A DNA stretch of 64,000 nt from Paenibacillus lignilyticus (GTDB lineage: Bacteria; Bacillota; Bacilli; Paenibacillales; Paenibacillaceae), in assembly GCF_017942085.1 (NCBI RefSeq), contig NZ_JAGKSP010000013.1:94079-158078 (forward strand), given 5' to 3'. The notes under the pieces are model-generated. The model saw nothing but the letters and a program-made list of their open reading frames with translations, was not told the origin of the DNA and ran no database searches. The first letter of the stretch is position 1. Each line of letters starts with the position of its first letter. The position numbers were made by a program, and so were the translations under genes. Shown piece after piece: positions 28,029 to 37,072 of the stretch.

Positions 28029-29811
28029 GCAGCATACCTCTATTCCTGTAGGGGATCGTTACAATCACTTCCGTACCTTCGCCTTCGTTGCTATCGATTC
28101 TGAGCCCGTAATCGGATCCGTAGTACATGCGAATTCTCTCGTTCACGTTTTTCAACCCGATCGATATGCCGCTGAATACTTCGGTGTTTTTATGCTCCAG
28201 AACCGCTCTAAGCCGAGCCAGTTGCTCGGCGTCTATACCGGGACCGTTATCCCGCACCTTAATGATGGCCCGATCCGATTGCTGCATCGCCGTGATTTGC
28301 AGATGAAGCTGCCTGTCCTCGGTTTTACCCAGTACATGGACAATCGCATTCTCTACAATGGGTTGAAGGACGAACCGGATGACGCTGCAGTCAAGCAGCG
28401 CATGCTCCACATCGAACTCGGTTACGAGCGATTCTTCGAAACGAAGCTGCTGAATATATAAATAATTTTTCAGGTGCACCATTTCCAGACCGATTGTGGA
28501 CTCGCTGTTTCCTTCATAGAAGTTGTAACGGAACAGATCACCCAGCGCCCTGCACATTTCATGGATGTCATATTCCCCGATTAAGACGGCTTTGCCGCCG
28601 ATGGTTTGAAGGGTATTGTATAGAAAATGCGGATTGATTTGCATCTGCAGCGCCATGATTTGCGCTTCCTTGTTGCGAATGAGCAGCTGATATTCCTGCT
28701 CGATCAATTCTTGAATCTTGTTTGTCATGAAATTAAAGTTTCTCGTCAATTCGGACAGATCGTCGCGCCATGGGCTCGGCTTAAGCGTGACATGGAAATC
28801 CCCTTTACGGACGGCCCGCATAGCCTTGCTTAGCGACTGAACGGGCCGCGTAATAAACTGCTGCGCCATCGATGAGAATAACGCGATTACGAGCATAACG
28901 AGGGCAAATGCTCCTACCGTCAGCAGCAGCGTAATTTTACGATTCTCCGCGAGCTCGCTGCTCGAATACAGAAGCGTTAGCCCGACGTTGCCGTTGTCAA
29001 GCGCGGACGTGCTGATCAGCGCTTGACGGCGGTCCGTGAATCGAAGCTCGCGTTTGCCGTAAGAGGCAACGTTATCGGAGCGCTTGTAGGTTTGGACCGC
29101 TTCACTGAATTGATCGTTCGTGCGATAGAAGATTTCGCCTTGATCGTTCTGAAGGACGATATTGTTCGGGGATCGATTGTAGGTTTCGATCTGCTTCACG
29201 AAATCTCTCATCCTCGTATAAAAAACTAATGTACCGTATTTATTTCGATAGAAGGGGTCATAAATCGTGATCGCATAAACGAAAAACCGTTCCCCCTGCT
29301 CCTTGTCCAAATAAGTGAACATCAGGGCATGCTGAAACGGCAAATCCAGCAATTGATCGGCATGGGGAACGGAAGCATCGAGTCGAATCGAATCGTAGCT
29401 GGCCGCTCTTAACCATGAATCCCTCAGCTTATTGTCCTGCCCGTACATCATAATCTTGATCACGTCTTTATTCTTGCTCTGAACGAGGCGATAGTAGTTA
29501 TCGAGCGCGTCTTTGGTTTGAAAGATATCGGCATTGTTGTAGTTGGCGCCGTTACGCATAAAATTGACCAGTTGGTTGAAGCCATAGACTTGCAAAGCAG
29601 ACGAAGAGAAGCTGCGGAAAAACTGATCCAGGTCATTGGACAAATATTCGGCGTTCTGGTCGGCGCTCCTGACCATCGTGCGCTCTAGCGAAAGCGAGCT
29701 GGCCCTGTAGAACAGGAAGGAAAGAATGAGCATCGGGATAAGGGAGATGAACACGCTGCTCAAGACGAGTTTGGTACGTATGCTCCGGTTGATAAACAGC
29801 CACTTGATCAT
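28021..29811 (-). CDS. YesM-type sensor histidine kinase
   Basis: A 596-residue membrane kinase with TM1 (LVLSSVFISLIPMLILSFLFY), a ~250-residue extracellular domain, TM2 (LLTVGAFALVMLVIALFSSM), HAMP, the phospho-acceptor motif INPHFLYNTLQTIGG, and an HATPase domain (VVENAIVH-like PIVENAIVHVLGK; VRDNGPGID). ATG 29811 is preferred, 6 nt after AAGGAG; an earlier in-frame ATG at 29826 has no SD. It pairs with the overlapping AraC-type regulator. Confidence 0.92.
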   Translation of the reverse strand: MIKWLFINRSIRTKLVLSSVFISLIPMLILSFLFYRASSLSLERTMVRSADQNAEYLSNDLDQFFRSFSSSALQVYGFNQLVNFMRNGANYNNADIFQTKDALDNYYRLVQSKNKDVIKIMMYGQDNKLRDSWLRAASYDSIRLDASVPHADQLLDLPFQHALMFTYLDKEQGERFFVYAITIYDPFYRNKYGTLVFYTRMRDFVKQIETYNRSPNNIVLQNDQGEIFYRTNDQFSEAVQTYKRSDNVASYGKRELRFTDRRQALISTSALDNGNVGLTLLYSSSELAENRKITLLLTVGAFALVMLVIALFSSMAQQFITRPVQSLSKAMRAVRKGDFHVTLKPSPWRDDLSELTRNFNFMTNKIQELIEQEYQLLIRNKEAQIMALQMQINPHFLYNTLQTIGGKAVLIGEYDIHEMCRALGDLFRYNFYEGNSESTIGLEMVHLKNYLYIQQLRFEESLVTEFDVEHALLDCSVIRFVLQPIVENAIVHVLGKTEDRQLHLQITAMQQSDRAIIKVRDNGPGIDAEQLARLRAVLEHKNTEVFSGISIGLKNVNERIRMYYGSDYGLRIDSNEGEGTEVIVTIPYRNRGMLHV

Positions 29812-29873
29812 TCGGGTCTCCTTCATTAGGCAGGTATAGGCAAGCGCTGCATGTGCTCAATATGATCTAATCT

Positions 29874-29882
29874 ATTTTACCA
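29874..29882 (-). promoter_or_regulatory. extended -10 promoter element upstream of the kinase
   Basis: TGGTAAAAT (TGn plus TAAAAT, 5/6) on the minus strand lies 63 bp before the start. The -35 match (TTGTGC) is weak. Confidence 0.45.
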
Positions 29883-29994
29883 TCGCGATTCGGCCGCACA
29901 AGAAAAGAAAACGTGTTCTTTATGTTAAAAAATTTGTGAAGGCGAAAGCTGCCTTCCCCAAATTTAACGATGCAGGCGGGAAAAATGAGACAAA

Positions 29995-30023
29995 AAAGCT
30001 GCCGAATTGGTTCGGCAGCTTTT
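29995..30023 (-). terminator. terminator of the third sugar-transport operon
   Basis: On the minus strand AAAGCTGCCGAA and TTCGGCAGCTTT form a 12-bp stem with a 4-nt loop, followed by a U-run. It lies about 22 bp after the binding-protein stop codon. Confidence 0.85.
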
Positions 30024-30044
30024 CTCTGTTTCTTCCTTAGCACA

Positions 30045-31652
30045 TTATCTTGCAGCAGCTTCCTCTTCGAGCACTTTACCGCCAGCATCTCTCCAGTTTT
30101 CTACGAAGGTGTCGAAATACTCGATCGGCTGCTTTCCTGTAATGATATCGACGTATGCCTCTGATCTGATTTTATCGAGCTCTGCTCCATATTTAGGCTG
30201 GGATGGGAGAGGTAGAATAACCTCATTCATAATACCATCACTTTGGAGCGTTCCGAGAGACATGCCCCAAGCATACTCGCGGTTGACTTTCCCAATGATA
30301 GATGGCATCCAGATCGCATTATTGAATGTAGCGCCTCCGCCGATTTTCACGATTTCATTCCAGTCGGAGAACGAGCCAATCGCTTCAGGAAGTCCGTCCT
30401 TCAAATTGTAGTTTACGCCTTCTTTACCATAACGCGTATGCATGTAACCTTCATACGTAGCTGAGCTGTATTCCAGGATACTTAAAATACGGGCCATTTT
30501 CTCAGGATCCTTCTCCACTTGCTTGCCCATAACAATAAATCTGCCTTGAAGCGCGTTTCTAAGCTCTAAACCTCTTTTACCATCCGGACCCGCAACAGGC
30601 TTACCGTAGACCAGCTTATCTACCGCATCCGGAAGTGTTTTTCTCATTTCCATAATGTTCGAGCCTTCGCGATCACCAGCGGATTGAGCCGGTTTCCAGT
30701 AGAGGTATTCCGGGTAACTGGTTACTCCAATCATGCCGTTTACAAAATCGGTTGCGATTGACCAGTCTCCGCCTTTGTTTTCTCCATCCGCATTTACGAA
30801 TTCAGGCGTAAGAACGCCGTCTTTATACCATTTGGCCAAAACTTTCAATGCTTCTTTCATTTCCGGCTGGACAGCACCATACACCAGCTTTCCGTCTTTG
30901 CGTGTCCATGCCGTCGGGAGATAGCCATATGCGCCATATACGGTTTGCATCATCGATGTAGACAACCCATACGTGTCTTTCTTCCCGTTCTTGTCCGGAT
31001 CATTGTTCGTGAACTTATACATGGCATCTTCAAATTCCGCCAATGTATCCGGCTCTTTTGTAAGGCCTACATTTTCAAGCCAATCCCCTCTCCAAACCAC
31101 AAGCGGTCTGAAATTACCGCTTTCCGGGTTAGGGACAACAAGACCATAGTTTTTATCATCCGATTTCGTCAGGTCCAAATACGAAGACACTTCGGTTTGA
31201 TAGGCGTCGTATAGAGCCGGAGCATCCTTTTGAATCGTATCATAGGGGATTTCACTAATAATTTCATCATCTATGTATTTTTGATATTTTGAGAAGCCTA
31301 GCGGGAATACATCGGGCACTTCACCGGCAGCGATCTTGACATCGAACGCAGCCGCATCGCCGACGTCTACCATCGTAAGATTCACATTGAATTTCTCTTC
31401 AATTTCTTTGACAATCTCGCCCTCGTTATCAACCGGGCCTGTCCAACCTACCCAAGAGATATCAAGCTTTTTGTCAAAGTTCGATGCTGCAGCAGAGTCA
31501 TTCGCTGCATTTGACTTGGAATCATTTCCTGCAGATTGCTCACCGTTCAATGCGTTGTTCGATGAATTGGAGCTACATGCTGTGAACGATGCGAGCATAG
31601 CGGTGCATAGAACAAGTACCATACTCTTTCTCAAGCTGAATAGATTCTTCAT
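30045..31652 (-). CDS. extracellular solute-binding lipoprotein, LplA type
   Basis: A 535-residue lipoprotein with signal peptide and lipobox FTAC (lipidated Cys26), a Ser/Asn-rich linker, then a large group-1 solute-binding domain with the calcium-site-like segment NNDPDKNGKKDTYGLS. It is encoded last in its operon, after the two permeases. GGGGAGG precedes the ATG. The sugar is unknown because no hydrolase gene is linked. Confidence 0.9.
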   Translation of the reverse strand: MKNLFSLRKSMVLVLCTAMLASFTACSSNSSNNALNGEQSAGNDSKSNAANDSAAASNFDKKLDISWVGWTGPVDNEGEIVKEIEEKFNVNLTMVDVGDAAAFDVKIAAGEVPDVFPLGFSKYQKYIDDEIISEIPYDTIQKDAPALYDAYQTEVSSYLDLTKSDDKNYGLVVPNPESGNFRPLVVWRGDWLENVGLTKEPDTLAEFEDAMYKFTNNDPDKNGKKDTYGLSTSMMQTVYGAYGYLPTAWTRKDGKLVYGAVQPEMKEALKVLAKWYKDGVLTPEFVNADGENKGGDWSIATDFVNGMIGVTSYPEYLYWKPAQSAGDREGSNIMEMRKTLPDAVDKLVYGKPVAGPDGKRGLELRNALQGRFIVMGKQVEKDPEKMARILSILEYSSATYEGYMHTRYGKEGVNYNLKDGLPEAIGSFSDWNEIVKIGGGATFNNAIWMPSIIGKVNREYAWGMSLGTLQSDGIMNEVILPLPSQPKYGAELDKIRSEAYVDIITGKQPIEYFDTFVENWRDAGGKVLEEEAAAR

Positions 31653-31673
31653 TGTCTTGCCTCCCCATTTTTT

Positions 31674-32564
31674 TTATCCCTTCAAAGAACCAACCATAAT
31701 CCCTTTAACGAAATATTTCTGTAAAAAAGGATATATGGCGATGACGGGCAGCGATGTGATCATGATGGTAGCAGCCTTGATCGTTGTTGGATTAACGCTA
31801 CCAGCAAGAGTAGTTGTGGTTGACCCGGCCTCCAAATTCACATCGCCTTTTTGAATAATGTTTCGCATGACAACTTGCAAAACCTGATTCTCTGGCGATG
31901 TCGAATACAGCATCGAGTCAAACCATGCATTCCAATGGCCTACGATGGACCAAAGTGCAACTGTAGCAAGGATAGGAGTAATCATCGGCGCGATAATTCG
32001 AAATAGGATTGTAAACTCATTTGCGCCATCGATTTTAGCGGACTCCTCAATGCTCTCAGGAAGTGAACTGATATAATTTCGAATCAGGATCATGGAGAAT
32101 GCGGGAACCAAATTCGGAAGAACCAACGCCCATATGGTGTTCATCAGATGCAGCTCTCTCATTAAGATGTAGTTAGGAATCAGCCCTCCGCCAAAAAACA
32201 TCGTAAACACAACAATTCCGGTCCAAAAATTTCTGAAGGGCAGATTTTTTTTAGTAAGCGGATATGCAGTAATCAGACAAAAGAATAGTTCCAGAGAAGT
32301 CCCAAGGACAACGCGCAAGGTCGAATTTACAAACCCCGTTTTGATGTAGCTATAGCTCAGTACACTTTTGAAATTATCAAATGACAGCTCAGGAGGAATA
32401 AAGTGTATTTTGGTAAGCGAGATATTGCCTGCGCTTAATGAGAGCGACAGGAGATACATGAAGGGATAGATTGTCGTAAAACAAAGTAGAATCATGAAAA
32501 TGACATTCAAAGAATCAAAGACATGCTCGCCAAAACTTTTCTTTATCCGGCTAGAACTATTCAT
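31674..32564 (-). CDS. carbohydrate ABC transporter permease, LplC type
   Basis: A ~296-residue permease with EAA loop EESAKIDGANEFTILFRIIAPM near residues 185-206 and the terminal KGIMVGSLKG. It pairs with the LplB-like gene immediately upstream. The start is uncertain: GTG at 32573 sits next to AAGGGAA, while ATG at 32564 has it 11 nt upstream. Confidence 0.88.
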   Translation of the reverse strand: MNSSSRIKKSFGEHVFDSLNVIFMILLCFTTIYPFMYLLSLSLSAGNISLTKIHFIPPELSFDNFKSVLSYSYIKTGFVNSTLRVVLGTSLELFFCLITAYPLTKKNLPFRNFWTGIVVFTMFFGGGLIPNYILMRELHLMNTIWALVLPNLVPAFSMILIRNYISSLPESIEESAKIDGANEFTILFRIIAPMITPILATVALWSIVGHWNAWFDSMLYSTSPENQVLQVVMRNIIQKGDVNLEAGSTTTTLAGSVNPTTIKAATIMITSLPVIAIYPFLQKYFVKGIMVGSLKG

Positions 32565-32578
32565 CTCGTTCACTTCCC

Positions 32579-33526
32579 TTACCAGATTCCATTATCGCTG
32601 TATCTTTTTGCAAAGAAATTAGCCGACAACACCAACACCAGCGAAACAATATTGGTGAAGAGACCAACGGCAGTTGCAAAGCTGTAATCCATGCTTTCTA
32701 TCCCATTCCGGTACGCATAGGTCCCCAGAACATCGCCTACCTTATAAACAGCCGGAGAATAAAGATTGAAAATCTGATCAAAATCGTCAGCGACTATGCC
32801 GCCTACAGCAAAAATAAACATGATCGTTACGATTGGCATGATCGCCGGAAAAGTAATGTATCTGGCAAGCTGGAAGCGATTGCAACCATCAAGGTTTCCT
32901 GCCTCATACAGCTCGGAGTTAACCCCTGCGATCGCAGCAAGATAGATGATGGAGCTCCACCCGACGCTCTTCCAGATTGAAGTAACGACCAGCGTTCCTA
33001 CAAACCATGCATTATCGCCTAAGAAATAAATAGGTTTCATCCCAAGCTCTCTCAGCAGAATGTTCAACGGACCGGACGTTGGCGATAGTAATTGAAGGAA
33101 CAAGCCTCCAAGTATGACCCACGAAACAAAATGCGGCAGATAACTGATCGTTTGGACCGCTTTCTTGAATTTCACCATTCTTAGCTCGTTTAATAGCAAG
33201 GCAAAAATAATGGGAACCGGGAAGCCGAAAATAAGCTTATAGGTACTGATTTTTATCGTATTCGTAAAAACTTCAAGGAAGCTTGGGCGACTGAACAGAT
33301 CGTAGAAATGCTTCAAACCTACCCATTCACTTCCGGTGATTCCTTTGTTGAATTTAAAATCTCTGAATGCAATCTGAATACCATACATGGGTCCGTATCT
33401 GAAAATCAGAAAGAAGATAATACCAGGTAAAAGCATCAGCAATAAATTTTTGTGTTTGATGCATTCTGTAATCACCCTGCTTTTATTGAGAGCGGCCTCT
33501 CCGGTTACAGATTTCAAGCTGATCAT
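32579..33526 (-). CDS. sugar ABC transporter permease, LplB type
   Basis: A 315-residue permease; a cytoplasmic N-terminus precedes the helix LLLMLLPGIIFFLIFRYGPM, and the EAA loop is YEAGNLDGCNRFQLARYITFP near residues 212-232. It is the first gene of a three-gene operon transcribed divergently from an AraC regulator. A cre-like site lies 33 bp upstream of the ATG. Confidence 0.9.
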   Translation of the reverse strand: MISLKSVTGEAALNKSRVITECIKHKNLLLMLLPGIIFFLIFRYGPMYGIQIAFRDFKFNKGITGSEWVGLKHFYDLFSRPSFLEVFTNTIKISTYKLIFGFPVPIIFALLLNELRMVKFKKAVQTISYLPHFVSWVILGGLFLQLLSPTSGPLNILLRELGMKPIYFLGDNAWFVGTLVVTSIWKSVGWSSIIYLAAIAGVNSELYEAGNLDGCNRFQLARYITFPAIMPIVTIMFIFAVGGIVADDFDQIFNLYSPAVYKVGDVLGTYAYRNGIESMDYSFATAVGLFTNIVSLVLVLSANFFAKRYSDNGIW

Positions 33527-33558
33527 CCATCCTTTCCAAAACCCAAATATGCCTAAAA

Positions 33559-33572
33559 TGAAAGCGCTTACT
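33559..33572. promoter_or_regulatory. cre-like catabolite-response element
   Basis: On the minus strand the site reads AGTAAGCGCTTTCA, matching the CcpA consensus TGWAANCGNTNWCA at all fixed positions except the first. It lies just upstream of the permease operon, so carbon catabolite repression is likely. Confidence 0.65.
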
Positions 33573-33801
33573 AAATAATTCGGAATGCATTTTCCAACTG
33601 TTTGTTCATTGGCATGAAATGCACATTTCTTTCGTTCACGTGTCCTCTTGCTTCTGACGATTACCTATTTTCCAATCTGCCAACCGCCGGTTGCCTGCTG
33701 ACACGATGACTCTGCTCCTTCTAATAGTCCAAGTAGAAAGCTGATTTCCCTCGTATTTACGCCTTATTTAGTTGATCCAGCCTTCGACCCCTTCGCAAAA
33801 A

Positions 33802-33810
33802 TGATATAAT
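33802..33810 (+). promoter_or_regulatory. extended -10 promoter for the AraC regulator
   Basis: TGATATAAT is a perfect extended -10 (TGn plus TATAAT) located 97 bp before the ATG at 33908. There is no good -35, as allowed for extended -10 promoters. The rest of the 381-bp divergent gap holds the cre-like site and no other clear element. Confidence 0.55.
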
Positions 33811-33907
33811 GCAGATACGATTAGTATAGAGGCTTAGCACCGCAAAAACTGTATATAAAAACACTGGATTTTATGTAAAAAACGATTATCTATGAGGATG
33901 GGTAAAA

Positions 33908-34771
33908 ATGAAGGTAGAGGATTATGCGATTGCGCCTTATGTCCGGAACGCAGACTATGCGATCCGTCGGCCTTTTTTTCTGGGTGAGCGAAGCTTGCTG
34001 GATTACATCATTTTTTATGCTCAAGAAGGTCAATTTGAAATTCAAATCGATGGTATCCTTCATGTTGTGAAAGAAGGCGATCTCTGCCTGCTTCAGCCTG
34101 GTGACGTCCATACGATTAAAGGAATCGGCAATACGATTAACCCCTATGTTCACCTGGATTTCTTCTACAATCCCCATAGGGAGAGCAGTTTCGTCACCAG
34201 ACCTGGCCAAATAGACATGTCGACCTATATGGATTTCATGCAGCCGCGGCTTCATGATTGTGAAACCTTAAATATCCCCTTTAAGCTGGAGACTCCCAAT
34301 CAGAACAAGCTAAGGGATCTCGCATTCAAGATCATCGAGAACTGGCAATTGCAAACCTACATCGGAATGATGGACGCCAATCAGCTTGCTCATGAATGGT
34401 TAACGATCGTTTTCAAGACGTATATGGCGCCTCAACCGCGCACGCTGTCTAAACAGCCATTCTTAAATTGGATTACATCCTACTTCGCCTTTCACATATC
34501 GGAGCCCATACATATTGATGATATGGCCAAGAGAGCCGGCCTGTCCCCTTCCCGTTTCACCGTACTATTCAAGGAGCATTTCCACCAGAGTCCGTATCAG
34601 TACCTCTTAAAGCTGAGAATTAATTACGCGCAAGAACTGTTGAGAGATGGCATTTCCCTGCAAAAAGCGAGCGAATATTGCGGATTTACGGATGTCCACC
34701 ACTTCTCCAAAACATTCAAATCCGAAACAGGAGTTAATCCGGGTTACTTTCGTAAAAATTGCAATAAATAA
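33908..34771 (+). CDS. AraC family transcriptional regulator with cupin sensor
   Basis: A 287-residue regulator. The N-terminal cupin-like part (FEIQIDGILHVVKEGDLCLLQPGDVH) likely binds the inducer, and the C-terminal double helix-turn-helix is DDMAKRAGLSPSRFTVLFKEHF and LQKASEYCGFTDVHHFSKTFKS. It is divergent from the lplB-lplC-binding-protein operon and is its probable regulator. GAGGA precedes the ATG. Confidence 0.9.
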   Translation: MKVEDYAIAPYVRNADYAIRRPFFLGERSLLDYIIFYAQEGQFEIQIDGILHVVKEGDLCLLQPGDVHTIKGIGNTINPYVHLDFFYNPHRESSFVTRPGQIDMSTYMDFMQPRLHDCETLNIPFKLETPNQNKLRDLAFKIIENWQLQTYIGMMDANQLAHEWLTIVFKTYMAPQPRTLSKQPFLNWITSYFAFHISEPIHIDDMAKRAGLSPSRFTVLFKEHFHQSPYQYLLKLRINYAQELLRDGISLQKASEYCGFTDVHHFSKTFKSETGVNPGYFRKNCNK

Positions 34772-34778
34772 TAAAAAA

Positions 34779-34814
34779 GATCAAATACCCGTTTGGTTCA
34801 ATGGGTATTTGATC
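34779..34814. terminator. bidirectional terminator
   Basis: A 12-bp stem (GATCAAATACCC with GGGTATTTGATC) and 12-nt loop lie between the AraC gene and the convergent DsbA-like gene, with an A-run on the left. Confidence 0.75.
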
Positions 34815-34821
34815 ATAAACT

Positions 34822-35523
34822 TTATTCGTTTAATTGTTCTTCAATAAGTTCGACAATGGCTGCATAATCGAAAGGATCTTTAACCATGACTTGATTAATC
34901 ATGATGCTAGGCGTTTGCATCACTCTATAATCCTGAACCAATTTTTCGTCTGCGCTGACTTCGTTTTGAACAGCCTCGCTGCTGATCGCTGCATTCAGTT
35001 TCTCAAGGTCGATAGCCGGCTTTACGGTTGCGGCGATTTCATTGATCTTATCTGTTGTTATCCATAATGCATCATGATCTTGTGCTGGCTGAGCTTGAAA
35101 CAAGGCTTTATGGAACGGCCAGAACGCCTCGGGATTCTGTGACCAGACAGCTTCTCCTGCCTGTGCTCCCAGCCTGGATTCATCGCCATGAAACAGCACG
35201 TTAATATAGGTGAAATTGGCTTTCCCGCTATCCATATAGGCTTCCTTCAATTTCGGATAAAATTGCTCACCCCAAGCTTTGCAGGATGGACACTTATAGT
35301 CGCCAAACTCAACGATGGATACCTTGGCGTCTTTGTCGCCTTCAATCGGTTGATTGATAATCGCTGGCGCATCTTGAAACGAATTTCCGGTCTTATCGGT
35401 TGCTTGACCAATGATAAACAATAATACGAATAAACCTACGATAATCGATGTGAATAGAACCAGCTGTTTGCTTGACGGCCCTTTATTATTTCGGGTAGGC
35501 GTTGTTTTTATTTTTTTAGCCAT
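34822..35523 (-). CDS. membrane-anchored DsbA/BdbD-like thiol-disulfide oxidoreductase
   Basis: A 233-residue protein with a basic N-terminus, one TM helix (about residues 20-40) and an extracytoplasmic thioredoxin-like domain. The active site is C78-P-S-C81 in FGDYKCPSCKAWG, and the cis-Pro loop is MQTPSIMINQ. The family introduces or rearranges disulfides in exported proteins. GGAGG lies 8 nt before the ATG. No membrane partner (BdbC-like) is encoded nearby. Confidence 0.85.
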   Translation of the reverse strand: MAKKIKTTPTRNNKGPSSKQLVLFTSIIVGLFVLLFIIGQATDKTGNSFQDAPAIINQPIEGDKDAKVSIVEFGDYKCPSCKAWGEQFYPKLKEAYMDSGKANFTYINVLFHGDESRLGAQAGEAVWSQNPEAFWPFHKALFQAQPAQDHDALWITTDKINEIAATVKPAIDLEKLNAAISSEAVQNEVSADEKLVQDYRVMQTPSIMINQVMVKDPFDYAAIVELIEEQLNE

Positions 35524-35701
35524 GGTTGTTTCCTCCGTAATTGCTTAAGTTGACTTGGTACCGCATTGATCTATGTCAGATAGCTGGACGTACATTAACG
35601 TTTTCACTCTAACATATGAACACTTGCTCATCAATTCCATTTGGTTGCTAATTGTAAAGGCTTTATGAACCTTTCGGACCGGTTTCGGCCGGCTCCCAGA
35701 A

Positions 35702-35737
35702 CAAAAGAGGCATCCCCCATGCAGGCTGCCTCTTTTG
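35702..35737 (-). terminator. terminator downstream of the acyltransferase gene
   Basis: An 11-bp stem (CAAAAGAGGCA with TGCCTCTTTTG) with a 14-nt loop lies 60 bp after the acyltransferase stop. The remainder of this gap is without recognisable features. Confidence 0.65.
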
Positions 35738-35796
35738 ATTGCTTGATAAGATTTATATTAGAAATTCGTTCTTATCTCCTGACACATTCAAAAACT

Positions 35797-36876
35797 TTAG
35801 TTTACAGGCTGTGTTTTCTCATTGGTTATCCGATTGTTTGGACGTTTGAGATCTAATCCTACTCCAATGCGCCCGATGAAATAGCTCCCCCACGAAAATC
35901 GGTTAAAAACAACCACAATCCCCATCGAACCGCTTAGAGCGAAAAGGAATAGAACGAATGCACTAAACATGTTGTTGGGTAATATGAAAAAATGATCAAT
36001 AACGGAAAGCACTAAAGGATGGACTAAATAGATCCCAAAAGAACACTGGCTTATTTTCACAATCAAGGATGGTACTCCTCTTAGTTTGGCTGCCACAATG
36101 AGCAACATGAACACTGTGCTCAACGTAAAGAAAATCATATCAAAGCGCTTGGAGGACAAGACAGGAATGATATCACTCATAAAAAGAAAGAGCATAACTA
36201 TACCTGTAAGAGGGACTGACGCATAGATGTAATGTCGATACTTTTGCAACATACTTAGGTATTGCACATAATTTCTGCCCAAATAATAGGCTACTGCAAA
36301 ATAGAACACCCATCCGATAAAAGGCATCCTATAGAATGTATCCCAAACATAGATCGCAGTTGGATGATCAGGCGGGCTGACTAAGTTAAAGAAAGCAAGA
36401 TAGCTCACGTTTACCAGTCCGGCTATAATCAGTATCCATTTTGGACGAAACCGATTGAAGACATAGCGGACGAAAAACATATGCAATAGATAGAATTGAA
36501 ATATAATAGCTACAAAATAGGCTGATGTTTCACCGAGAAAGAAGCCTTTAACCAAATTGGTTGCTAGGACTGAGATTTCCGCTTTCCCAGCTAAAGTAAA
36601 CGTGTTCTGAAGGGAATAGATGATAACAAAACAGATATACGGTATTCCGATATAACGCAGTCTTTTTTTCAAGAACCCTTTCGGCGTGTGAGTTGGATAG
36701 GCATTTGCCAATACGATCTCGGAAATCAGGATAAACGCAGGTGTGCCGAATGAAAGAAACAATCTTAATCCACCAAAAAACCAGCTATCCGCGACATCAA
36801 CGCTGTGTAGAAATACAATACTTAAACATGCGACAGTTCGGAGCAAAAACAACTCTTTCAAGCTTACTTTCCCCAC
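35797..36876 (-). CDS. acyltransferase family 3 integral membrane protein
   Basis: A 359-residue polytopic protein with roughly ten hydrophobic segments. The N-terminal LFLLRTVACLSIVFLHSVDVADSW carries the conserved Arg and the catalytic-type His of the Acyl_transf_3 family; the C-terminal FGIYLVHPLVLSVIDHFF also fits. Members acetylate or succinylate cell-surface polysaccharides and similar targets; the substrate is unknown here. The GTG start follows GGGGGGAA. It stands alone as a single-gene unit. Confidence 0.82.
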   Translation of the reverse strand: MGKVSLKELFLLRTVACLSIVFLHSVDVADSWFFGGLRLFLSFGTPAFILISEIVLANAYPTHTPKGFLKKRLRYIGIPYICFVIIYSLQNTFTLAGKAEISVLATNLVKGFFLGETSAYFVAIIFQFYLLHMFFVRYVFNRFRPKWILIIAGLVNVSYLAFFNLVSPPDHPTAIYVWDTFYRMPFIGWVFYFAVAYYLGRNYVQYLSMLQKYRHYIYASVPLTGIVMLFLFMSDIIPVLSSKRFDMIFFTLSTVFMLLIVAAKLRGVPSLIVKISQCSFGIYLVHPLVLSVIDHFFILPNNMFSAFVLFLFALSGSMGIVVVFNRFSWGSYFIGRIGVGLDLKRPNNRITNEKTQPVN

Positions 36877-37003
36877 TAATTCCCCCCGCTTTCATCGTTC
36901 ATCTACTCGAACGTTGTATACGAAATGTATCAATAAATAGGGATGATGTAAATAGCAAACTACGAATTTAAGTGTTAACTTCTTATAAATAAGAGACTAA
37001 AAA

Positions 37004-37034
37004 AAGGCTGCCCTGAATGATCAGGGCAACCCTT
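37004..37034 (-). terminator. terminator of the trkA/spoU unit
   Basis: On the minus strand a stem around TTGCCCTGA/TCAGGGCAG with outer AAGG/CCTT pairs is followed by seven U residues; it lies 39 bp after the methyltransferase stop. Confidence 0.8.
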
Positions 37035-37072
37035 GAAGTTCGTAGCAGTTGCTAGTGTGAGATCGTTAAACA

